A stretch of DNA of 25,715 bases from JASGDC01 sp047605865 (GTDB lineage Bacteria > Actinomycetota > Actinomycetes > Actinomycetales > Micrococcaceae): NCBI GenBank assembly GCA_047605865.1, contig JASGFC010000022.1:1-25715 (forward strand), written 5' to 3'. The translations under genes and the position numbers were made by a program. Below, in pieces: positions 7,316-13,999 of this stretch. The notes below the pieces were generated by a model that saw only the letters and a program-made list of their open reading frames with translations, was not told the origin of the DNA and ran no database searches. Position 1 is the first letter of the stretch; each line of letters begins with the position of its first letter.

Positions 7316-10300
7316 AGATTGAAACTATTGAATTATACGCCTTCGGTCCGTTTAAAGATACGCAACTCATTGATTTTTCCAAAGTTAATGAAGACGGCAT
7401 GTTCTTACTTTCTGGGCCATCTGGTTCAGGTAAAACCACAATTTTAGATGCCATGTTTTTTGCACTTTTCAATGCTATGCCTGGCAATCGAGCAGCTGTA
7501 GATGCTTTGAAGTTGAAAAGTGATCATGCTGCTGATGATGCAGAGCCATACGTTGAATTAGTATTTCAGCATCAGGGTCAACGATATAAAATTTGGCGGC
7601 AACCACGGTATCGTCGTTCAAGTAAGAAAAAAGGCGCTAATGCTGAAAATACCTTTGTTGAAAAGAATCCTTCTGCCAGTTTAAAAATTTGGAAAGATAA
7701 TAAATGGGATGTTCTGAATGAGGGAGTGCTGGATACAGCACAAGAGATCCAAACTGTTCTAGGCCTTGAACCACATCAATTCTCCCAAATTGTAATGCTA
7801 CCTCAAGGCAAGTTTGATGAGTTTTTGCGTGCAAAGTCTGATGAGCGTCAACAGCTGTTAAAAAAGATTTTCAATCCTTTTACTTATGAAGAAATTCTCC
7901 ACTGGTTTGAAGATAAAAAGCTTGAATCTCGCAAGGATACCCAAGAGGTTGATGACTTTTTAAAGAACGTCAAAGGAAGGGTAGAAAGTTTAGTAGAGCA
8001 ACTTCCAGAAAAACTCCAAGAGCACGTTGAATTTGATGAACAAGAAGCTTCTATGCCTGTGGCTATCGAGAAATATCTGGCAGTTCTCATCAATACAAGT
8101 GAAACTGCTCAAGAGGCTGCTAGTGAACAGGCAGCTAAAGCTGCAAAAGAGTATTCAAAAGCTAAAAAAAAGCATGAGAAGGCACTTCAGCTTAAAACTC
8201 GTAGAAAAAACTATGAGCAGCTAGCTAGAAGTTTTGAAGAGTTGCAACAAGGAAAAGAACTTTACAAAGAACAGCAAAGAGCTTTAGAAAGAGATGGCTT
8301 GGCTTTACCGATTCATCAAGAGAAACTCCGTCATGATAACGCTATTGCAGAGCAGGAAAAAGCCCACAAAAAGTATGAAACAAAAGTTCAGAAAGCACTG
8401 AAGAATCAGATTTGTTCAGCAGAAGATGTAGCGAATGAAAGCTTCAGGATTAAGCTCAAAGAGCTTAATAAAAACCTTGGTCAACTTCATGAATTAAAGC
8501 ACAGCCAAGAGAAAGAACTAGCAAGGTTTCAAAAGTTTCGTAAGAGCAAAAACAACGAAATAAAAAAGGCTGAGAAACAATATCGTGTAGAGATTAAAAA
8601 AATTGAAGACAAAATTATTCAAAACAAAAAGGATTTAGCTCAAGAAAAAAAGAAACATCAGCGTGCTGTGAATAAAGCTAAAAAGGACCTTGAGCAAAGA
8701 ATTTCTCAACAGCACACCAAGATTACTAAAGCTAGAGAAAACCTTAAATCTACTCAGAAAGCTCACCAAAAAAAGTTAAAAAACCTCGCTGAGAACTTTG
8801 AGACTGATCTTAAAAAGTTACAAGATCAGCTAGAGAACGCTAAAAAGCGAATTCAAAAAGAGCACGATGCAGTCGAACAGGAGATTCAAAACCTTGAATC
8901 TAAACTTAAAAAGGCTGAAAATAAACAGCAGAAAGCTAATACTTATCTTGCTGGGCTCAAGGAATTGCAACGTAAGCAGCGTGCAGCACTATTGGCTCAA
9001 GATTTAGCTGAAGGTCAACCTTGCCCAACATGTGGTAGCACTGAGCATCCAGATTTAGCTGAATATGATGGCTCTGAAAACGTTGTTACAGATGAACTTT
9101 TTGATGAAGCAGAAGCTGAAGTCAGTTTATCTGGAAAAGAAGTTGTCAAACTTGAGAAACAGCTTGTAAAAGTCACTGAAAAGCTTCCTACCTTTGCTGA
9201 AACAGCCAAGAAAGAGCAAGAACACACTGAGCATTCGATAGAACAACTTAAAGCTTCTCGTGAAGAACAAGAAAAAAGTCTAAAGAATGAAGGTAAAAAA
9301 CTCGAAAAATCAACTGCAAAGCTCATCTCAGAATTAGAAACAGTTTTGAAAGAAACCCAAATACTTGAAGCAACGCAAAAGGTAGAATTTGAGCAGAATC
9401 TTACAGAAATCACTGAGCGTTTTGCGCAGCACAGTAAAGTGCTTGAGGAAGATCATGCTATTCGTCAAACAGCACGTACTAAAGAAGTAAACGCTTTTAA
9501 TGAAGCGCTCAAAGAACTTGAAGCCGATGAAACAAAAGCAAGGGAAGAGTTCAAAGAAAAGACACAAGGCCAAGATATTGATGATGTGGTTGCTCAACTG
9601 CAAAAGCAGATTACTGTCCTTGAAGAAATCCAAGAGCTACTGGTACAGAAACAACAAGCTGAAAAGACAGCTAAGAAAGCAAAAGCCGATTTTGAAGACA
9701 CATTAATTCAGTCTGAGTTTGAAAGTTATCAAGAAGCTCAGAAAGCTTTATTAGACAAAGAAGGTAAGCAAGAAGCTGAAAAGACGGTTGAAGCTTACAA
9801 AAAACAAAAAGCAGTCCTAGACAATGCCATTAAAAAACCTGATTATATCAAGGCTAAAGAAGAAGTAGAGTCAGGTACTTGCCCTTGCAGTGATGAAGAA
9901 ATCGTGGAGTTAGAGCAAGGAGTTTCTGATTTAGAGAAGAAACATCATACTGCTCAAGGAAATCTACAATCTGCACAGAAATTAGGAGCTGGAATTTTAA
10001 AGTTACAGCAAGATTTTGAGTCTAAGCGAGGTTCTAATGAAGCTAAAGTTGAAAGAGCTTTGAAATTACAGGCTTTAGCTGAAGCAATACAGGGAAAGAA
10101 TAGCAAGAATATGGACTTATTAACTTATGTTCTTGCTGATAGATTGCAGAGGATTACCACAGAAGCCAGTAAGCACTTTTTGCAGATGTCGCAACGCTTT
10201 GAATTCCGCTATTCGGATGCTCCAGAGAAAAAGAAAGGCAAGAAGGCAGGTCTTGGAGTAGAAATCTTTGACACTTATAATCAGCAGACTCGCCAAACGG

Positions 10301-10614
10301 CTAGTCTTTCCGGTGGAGAAACCTTCATGGCATCGTTAAGCTTAGCTTTGGGCCTTGCTGATGTTATTCGTAGTGAATCCGGTGGTGTTAATCTAGATAC
10401 TTTATTTATTGACGAAGGTTTTGGTTCTCTGGATAGTGAAACGCTAGATAGCGTTATGAGTACCTTAAACGATTTACGCGAAGATGGCAGAACCCTTTGT
10501 ATGATTAGTCACGTAGAAGAAATGAAAAATGGGATTCCATATCAAATTGAAGTGATGAAAAATGCTGACGGAAGTAGTTATATTGAATATAGAACAACAC
10601 AGCTTGAAAGATGA
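7312..10614 (+). CDS. sbcC: nuclease SbcCD subunit C (Rad50 family)
   Basis: SMC-like ATPase partner of SbcD that holds DNA ends and gates the nuclease with ATP. The 1100-aa chain has the full Rad50 plan: Walker A GPSGSGKT at 35-42, a Lys/Glu/Gln-rich coiled coil from about 200 to 900, the zinc hook CPTC at 571-574 mid-coil, signature LSGGE at 999-1003, and Walker B LFIDEGFGSLD with D1034-E1035. The hook is followed by GSTEHP, as in other bacterial SbcC proteins. A second Cys pair, C857-P-C859, lies in the returning coil and is not part of the hook. The ATG overlaps the sbcD stop (ATGA). No convincing terminator follows the stop, so read-through into the Nudix gene is possible. Confidence 0.96.
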   Translation: MKIETIELYAFGPFKDTQLIDFSKVNEDGMFLLSGPSGSGKTTILDAMFFALFNAMPGNRAAVDALKLKSDHAADDAEPYVELVFQHQGQRYKIWRQPRYRRSSKKKGANAENTFVEKNPSASLKIWKDNKWDVLNEGVLDTAQEIQTVLGLEPHQFSQIVMLPQGKFDEFLRAKSDERQQLLKKIFNPFTYEEILHWFEDKKLESRKDTQEVDDFLKNVKGRVESLVEQLPEKLQEHVEFDEQEASMPVAIEKYLAVLINTSETAQEAASEQAAKAAKEYSKAKKKHEKALQLKTRRKNYEQLARSFEELQQGKELYKEQQRALERDGLALPIHQEKLRHDNAIAEQEKAHKKYETKVQKALKNQICSAEDVANESFRIKLKELNKNLGQLHELKHSQEKELARFQKFRKSKNNEIKKAEKQYRVEIKKIEDKIIQNKKDLAQEKKKHQRAVNKAKKDLEQRISQQHTKITKARENLKSTQKAHQKKLKNLAENFETDLKKLQDQLENAKKRIQKEHDAVEQEIQNLESKLKKAENKQQKANTYLAGLKELQRKQRAALLAQDLAEGQPCPTCGSTEHPDLAEYDGSENVVTDELFDEAEAEVSLSGKEVVKLEKQLVKVTEKLPTFAETAKKEQEHTEHSIEQLKASREEQEKSLKNEGKKLEKSTAKLISELETVLKETQILEATQKVEFEQNLTEITERFAQHSKVLEEDHAIRQTARTKEVNAFNEALKELEADETKAREEFKEKTQGQDIDDVVAQLQKQITVLEEIQELLVQKQQAEKTAKKAKADFEDTLIQSEFESYQEAQKALLDKEGKQEAEKTVEAYKKQKAVLDNAIKKPDYIKAKEEVESGTCPCSDEEIVELEQGVSDLEKKHHTAQGNLQSAQKLGAGILKLQQDFESKRGSNEAKVERALKLQALAEAIQGKNSKNMDLLTYVLADRLQRITTEASKHFLQMSQRFEFRYSDAPEKKKGKKAGLGVEIFDTYNQQTRQTASLSGGETFMASLSLALGLADVIRSESGGVNLDTLFIDEGFGSLDSETLDSVMSTLNDLREDGRTLCMISHVEEMKNGIPYQIEVMKNADGSSYIEYRTTQLER

Positions 10615-10656
10615 TATCGCTATATACAGGGTAAAACGATTACTCATAATCAAAAC

Positions 10657-10691
10657 TTAGGGCATAACAAAGAGAACAATTTAAGGCATAA
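10657..10691 (+). repeat. direct repeat upstream of the Nudix gene
   Basis: TTAGGGCATAA (10657-10667) and TTAAGGCATAA (10681-10691) match at ten of eleven positions and begin 24 bp apart. The second copy overlaps the likely -10 element, so the pair could be an operator; no binding protein can be named. Confidence 0.4.
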
Positions 10692-10692
10692 T
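10687..10692 (+). promoter_or_regulatory. -10 element of the Nudix gene
   Basis: CATAAT, five of six to consensus, 7 nt before the ATG at 10700. There is no Shine-Dalgarno, so a leaderless transcript is likely. Confidence 0.4.
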
Positions 10693-10699
10693 AGCTTAG

Positions 10700-11086
10700 A
10701 TGAGAACTATCGAAGTAGTAGCAGCAATTTGTGTTGATGGAAAGAAAATTCTTTCAACACAACGTCCTACTGGAGATTTTGCAGGTCAATGGGAGTTTCC
10801 GGGTGGAAAAATTGAAGCTGGTGAAACACATCAACAAGCACTAGCAAGAGAAATAAGCGAAGAACTGGATGCAGCTATTACTATTGGAGAGCTCTTTTAC
10901 ACTGTTGACCATGTCTATCCAAAATTTCATCTCATCATGTACTGCTATCTGTGTACGCTCGAAAGTAGCATTACTTGCATAGAAGTTCAAGATGCCAAGT
11001 GGCTTGATAAATCCAGCATAGATTCTGTGCAATGGCTGCCAGCAGATTATCCTGTTGTGGAAAAGCTGAAGAAGCACGTTCTATAA
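10700..11086 (+). CDS. MutT-like Nudix hydrolase
   Basis: Hydrolyses a nucleoside diphosphate linked to another group, most likely an oxidised dNTP such as 8-oxo-dGTP, to keep it out of DNA. The Nudix box runs from G36 to about 58: GGKIEAGE, then R50-E51-I52-S-E54-E55, with all metal-binding Glu residues. WEFPGGK just before the box and a C-terminal WLPAD are typical of the MutT/NudG type (also called CTP or deoxynucleotide pyrophosphohydrolases). At 128 aa it is a bare Nudix domain. The start has a leaderless-type -10 at 10687-10692. It lies 85 bp behind sbcC; both fit DNA maintenance, though separate transcription is more likely. Exact substrate not determinable. Confidence 0.88.
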   Translation: MRTIEVVAAICVDGKKILSTQRPTGDFAGQWEFPGGKIEAGETHQQALAREISEELDAAITIGELFYTVDHVYPKFHLIMYCYLCTLESSITCIEVQDAKWLDKSSIDSVQWLPADYPVVEKLKKHVL

Positions 11087-11144
11087 ACTTTTCAGTTACG
11101 TATTCCTTGCCTTTGGCTGTCACATCGGCTTCTAGTATCTAAGT

Positions 11145-11202
11145 GTGTGCGTTTGCCGTGAAAGTGTGCGTTTGAACGTACCCATTTGCGGTAAACGCAC
11201 AC
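11145..11202. repeat. GTGTGCGTTT repeat: two direct, one inverted
   Basis: GTGTGCGTTTG occurs at 11145-11155 and 11164-11174, and its inverse AAACGCACAC at 11193-11202. The outer pair extends to a 14-bp inverted repeat with one mismatch (11145-11158 with 11189-11202). It could be a protein binding array or a hairpin. There is no T tract, so it is a poor terminator for the Nudix gene. Confidence 0.6.
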
Positions 11203-11254
11203 ATGCAGAATGCAAAGAGCAAAATTAGCTCTCACACATAGACAAGAGCAGGGA

Positions 11255-11260
11255 TAAGGT
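11255..11260 (+). promoter_or_regulatory. possible -10 for a non-coding RNA
   Basis: TAAGGT fits the actinobacterial TANNNT -10 pattern. Initiation 6-7 nt on would start the transcript at about 11266-11267, at the first bases of the GTAGCCA strand of the outer stem described next. No -35 is evident. Confidence 0.25.
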
Positions 11261-11264
11261 TACA

Positions 11265-11409
11265 GTAGCCAAAAAAAGAGCAAACAAATAAAGCATCAGG
11301 ACAAAGGAGAAAACCTGATGCTTTAGATGTTCTGGCTACAGAGAAGTTTTAACTTTGGAGAGTTAAAACTGGCAAGAACTAATGCTATTTGCTTGCCTGT
11401 ATAAACAGT
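11265..11409 (+). ncRNA. candidate structured RNA of unknown family
   Basis: Four perfect stems follow one another. The outer stem GTAGCCA (11265-11271) pairs with TGGCTAC (11333-11339) and encloses a 12-bp stem, TAAAGCATCAGG (11289-11300) with CCTGATGCTTTA (11314-11325). Next come AGTTTTAACT (11345-11354) with AGTTAAAACT (11361-11370), loop TTGGAG, and GGCAAG (11371-11376) with CTTGCC (11392-11397). CTGT/ACAG may add a short hairpin at 11397-11408. The loop of the 12-bp stem shows AAAGGAG (11303-11309), a perfect Shine-Dalgarno 8 nt before ATG-CTT-TAG (11318-11326), and a 25-codon frame starts at 11327. It matches no RNA class I know: it lacks tmRNA, RNase P, 6S, SRP and T-box hallmarks. Strand and ends are inferred; the stems would form on either strand. 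Confidence 0.4.
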
Positions 11410-11487
11410 AACAATCTAGAAAAAGCCCAATCAAATGAGAATGCAATAATTAACTGAATTTTGGGAGCATCTAACAAATGGCAACAA

Positions 11488-11514
11488 GATTTTTGTCTAC
11501 AAGGGACAAAAATC
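11488..11514. terminator. terminator-like hairpin after TPR gene
   Basis: GATTTTTGTC (11488-11497) pairs perfectly with GACAAAAATC (11505-11514) around a 7-nt loop. On the - strand it begins at the base after the TPR gene's stop codon. The stem is AT-rich and there is only a mixed tail, so it is a weak or bidirectional terminator; from the + side it could end the candidate RNA. Confidence 0.5.
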
Positions 11515-12759
11515 CTATAAATCAAGATCTTTAAATTCTAATCTTTCCAGTTGTATGCTATTAAAAAAATCAACCAGCTCTGGGTTATGTTTACAGTTTT
11601 CGCAATATTCATCATGGCTAGCCTGATTTAGCTGGAGCGGATCAATGAGGTAATCGTAAATATCTTGGCTTCTATTGTAATAATTGCGTGCCTGATCATG
11701 CTCCCCAGAAATCCAGTGGTAAGTAGCTTTCTCATGCAAAAATTGCGCATACTTTTCATTACTTGAATAGTTTTCAAAGCGTTTCTCAGCCTTGTTGAAA
11801 TGCTTTTCAAATTCTCCCTGATCACCTTGCTCTCGGTAATACATAGCAAGGCACATTGTTGTTTCGCCCCAGTTTTCATCATGAGCAATTTCGTGAAGAG
11901 CTAGAGCATTTTCAAAATACTTTTTAGCAGTAACGTCTTCATGGGCGCACATCATGATATTGCCAATATGCTGGTGTGCCAGAGCACAAAGAGCATCGTC
12001 ATTGCTGGCATTAAAAGCAGCTAAAGCCTTTTTAAGGATGGAATAACTTGGTTCATAATGAACATCAATATTCTTTTCGTGGCTTAACTGATGGTAATCG
12101 TGAGCTAGATCAAGATACATTTGGCCCAACATATTGAGCTGTTCAGCAGTGTGTGCTGTCTTTTCAAATTGCTTGCACGTTTCTTCCGCAACAGAAAGTT
12201 CCTTAAGCAACAATTGGTTATCAAATAACCGACGCATCAGAGCAGCGTTGGTCATTTCAACCATCACTCTATTTGGGTTGTCTGCTTCCATCTTCGATAA
12301 CATGAGGTTGTTGTTCTGTAGCGCAGACTCATAATCATGGGCAGCTATGGAAAATTCTTTTCGCCACTGATAAGCATCACCACGCATCATGAGAAAGAGC
12401 GCTGAAATACCCGGATCAAATTTGTATTTATCAATCATAGTAGAGGCTAAATCTATGCAATAATCATAGTTTTTATCAGAGAACTGTCCTATTTGAACAT
12501 AAGCACCACAGGCGAAGAGCGCCCCGTTAATATCCGTGTCATCAAGATCTTCTTGCGAAAGAATGGGTTGATGCTCTTTCCATAAGTTATATTCATGGAT
12601 GGCAGCATGGTAGTTTTGCTGCTCTTCAACGTAATCTAGCATGTTACGCATATGAAGTTCTTTGATTTGCAACCACGTTGATTCATCATTACACGATGGC
12701 AACAACTCTTTAATTTGTTGATTTCGTGCAGAAATATCTTCGTGGCTTTGAGAACTCAT
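11515..12759 (-). CDS. tetratricopeptide-repeat protein
   Basis: A soluble, all-helical 414-aa protein. TPR-type units with the small-residue/aromatic spacing are visible across about residues 95-390 (for example DAYQWRKEFSIAAHDYESAL, AHQHIGNIMMCAHEDVTAKKYFENAL, KATYHWISGEHDQARNYYNRS). No catalytic or DNA-binding domain is attached, so it is probably a protein-interaction scaffold; its partner is unknown. It is rich in His and Tyr and acidic overall. It starts 19 bp after the metallophosphoesterase stop, so the two may be co-transcribed, yet a GATACT at 12766-12771 sits at -12 to -7 of its ATG and could drive a leaderless mRNA. No Shine-Dalgarno is present. Confidence 0.75.
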   Translation of the reverse strand: MSSQSHEDISARNQQIKELLPSCNDESTWLQIKELHMRNMLDYVEEQQNYHAAIHEYNLWKEHQPILSQEDLDDTDINGALFACGAYVQIGQFSDKNYDYCIDLASTMIDKYKFDPGISALFLMMRGDAYQWRKEFSIAAHDYESALQNNNLMLSKMEADNPNRVMVEMTNAALMRRLFDNQLLLKELSVAEETCKQFEKTAHTAEQLNMLGQMYLDLAHDYHQLSHEKNIDVHYEPSYSILKKALAAFNASNDDALCALAHQHIGNIMMCAHEDVTAKKYFENALALHEIAHDENWGETTMCLAMYYREQGDQGEFEKHFNKAEKRFENYSSNEKYAQFLHEKATYHWISGEHDQARNYYNRSQDIYDYLIDPLQLNQASHDEYCENCKHNPELVDFFNSIQLERLEFKDLDL

Positions 12760-12765
12760 ATTCTA

Positions 12766-12771
12766 AGTATC
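12766..12771 (-). promoter_or_regulatory. possible -10 of the TPR gene
   Basis: GATACT on the - strand, four of six to consensus, exactly 6 nt before the ATG at 12759 and wholly within the 19-bp gap behind the upstream gene. Confidence 0.3.
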
Positions 12772-12778
12772 GCTCTTT

Positions 12779-13906
12779 TCAAGAACCATTCACAAGCGTT
12801 AACATGTTAATTTCGCTAGGTGCGAAAAGACGCATAGGCGGACCCCAGGTCCCAGCTCCTCGAGTAACAAATAGTTGTGTGCCATTAAAATTCTTTAAAC
12901 CTTCAAGCAAAGGTTGGTCAAGAGGTACAAAGTATTGGAACGGCCAAATTTGACCACCATGAGTATGACCAGAAACTTGCAAATCAACTTTTTGAGCTAT
13001 GGCATCTGAAACCTGCTTTGGTTGATGAGCTACCAGCAAAATTGCTTGCGAGTGATCAACACCTTGCAGAGCAGCTTTGATATTGGCTCCTTGCCCAGCG
13101 ATATGATATTGAGCAGCAGAGCGATCATCAATGCCAGCAATAGTCATAGTTCCACCTTGATATTGGATTTGCATATTTTTGTTGTGTAGTACCGTCCACC
13201 CTAAAGAGCTCATAGTGTCTTCCCACGCTACGGCGCCTTCAATATACTCGTGATTTCCAGTCACATAGCCACGATATTTGGCTTTAATGTTTTTCAATTG
13301 AGCTGCTTCTTCTTTGCGTTGACTTGGCGTGCCATCGGCAATATCACCTGCGAAGAGCACCACATCAGGTTGCTCTTCGTTAATTCGATCCACAAGCGTT
13401 TTCATCCATTGCACTCTATTTATAGGACCAAAATGTGTATCCGAGATGACGGCAACTTTCAGTCCGTTCATCTTTGAATTAAGTTTGGCAATTTTAATAG
13501 TGTCATGGTTGATGGCAGGTTGTTTCATGCCCCCGTACACTGCTATAGCCAGCATTGCTAGAACAGTAGCTAAGGCAGTAAAGCCCGTGGGTTTTTTAAG
13601 ATCTAACCGTGTCAGTTTAGCTAAAATAAAGCCTATAATTCCAACGATAAATGACCAGGTAAAGGCAATCCAGCTTGTGCCCATAAAAAGATCAGCATAA
13701 AGTCTTGCAGGATCAAAATGTTTTGCATGCCCCAAGTACATTGCTGGTATTGACAGAGCAATGGCGGCAATGAATATCCAGCGTAGAGTTCTTCGGAGTT
13801 TAGGATTCTCCACAATATTATTGACAATAACAGTCCAGGGAATCCAAAAGAAAAAAACGATGAGAACTATTGCTGCTATAAGTGCCAAAATTGTGCGTAA
13901 ATCCAT
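12779..13906 (-). CDS. membrane-anchored metallophosphoesterase (YkuE/YaeI-like)
   Basis: A calcineurin-like phosphoesterase of 375 aa. The N-terminal ~125 residues contain four membrane helices (about 5-25, 41-58, 78-97 and 108-125). The catalytic domain follows, with VISDTHFGP (D156, H158), FAGDIADG (D188), VTGNHEY (N218, H219), a VAHQP His and the final QVSGHTHGGQIWP, so the di-metal centre is complete. Relatives act on lipid-linked or cell-surface phosphate esters; the substrate here is unknown. The active domain could face either side of the membrane; with four helices and the N terminus inside it would be cytoplasmic. A TAAAAT at 13914-13919 lies 7 nt upstream of the ATG. The gene is divergent from helD and is followed 19 bp later by the TPR gene. 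Confidence 0.9.
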   Translation of the reverse strand: MDLRTILALIAAIVLIVFFFWIPWTVIVNNIVENPKLRRTLRWIFIAAIALSIPAMYLGHAKHFDPARLYADLFMGTSWIAFTWSFIVGIIGFILAKLTRLDLKKPTGFTALATVLAMLAIAVYGGMKQPAINHDTIKIAKLNSKMNGLKVAVISDTHFGPINRVQWMKTLVDRINEEQPDVVLFAGDIADGTPSQRKEEAAQLKNIKAKYRGYVTGNHEYIEGAVAWEDTMSSLGWTVLHNKNMQIQYQGGTMTIAGIDDRSAAQYHIAGQGANIKAALQGVDHSQAILLVAHQPKQVSDAIAQKVDLQVSGHTHGGQIWPFQYFVPLDQPLLEGLKNFNGTQLFVTRGAGTWGPPMRLFAPSEINMLTLVNGS

Positions 13907-13913
13907 AATAGCT

Positions 13914-13919
13914 ATTTTA
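13914..13919 (-). promoter_or_regulatory. -10 element of the metallophosphoesterase gene
   Basis: TAAAAT on the - strand, five of six to consensus, 7 nt before the ATG at 13906. No Shine-Dalgarno is visible. Confidence 0.4.
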
Positions 13920-13999
13920 CTTTACTAATCGGTCAGTAGTAAATGGTAAATTTAAGTAGTAAAATTGAATATTCATTTTTTAGGGGTTACGGGTACTCA

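Larger units (their letters stand above)
11087..11514. other. gene-free convergent region rich in inverted repeats
   Basis: This 428-bp stretch lies between the 3' ends of the Nudix gene and the TPR gene and holds no convincing protein gene on either strand. It contains at least six inverted repeats: a GTGTGCGTTT array (11145-11202), AGAGC/GCTCT (11216-11232), the nested stems at 11265-11339, a 10-bp stem at 11345-11370, a 6-bp stem at 11371-11397 and a 10-bp terminator-like stem at 11488-11514. A CCCAA/TTGGG pair brackets about 11427-11465. Individual elements are listed separately. Confidence 0.7.

Noticed and set aside
9015..9633. Two - strand frames of 99-132 codons within sbcC
   Set aside because: They are Ser/Cys/Phe-rich mirror translations of the Lys/Glu-rich coiled coil and have no start signals.
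11145..11397. Possible CRISPR array
   Set aside because: Repeats are short, partly inverted, unequally spaced and not followed by uniform spacers; no cas gene is present.
11216..11514. tmRNA, RNase P RNA, 6S RNA or tRNA
   Set aside because: No tRNA-like ends or T-arm sequence, no RNase P core motifs, no single long bulged hairpin and no clover-leaf are visible.
13943..13999. N-terminal extension of HelD from the ATG at 13943
   Set aside because: The 19 added residues do not resemble HelD N termini, and no promoter geometry or Shine-Dalgarno supports that ATG.
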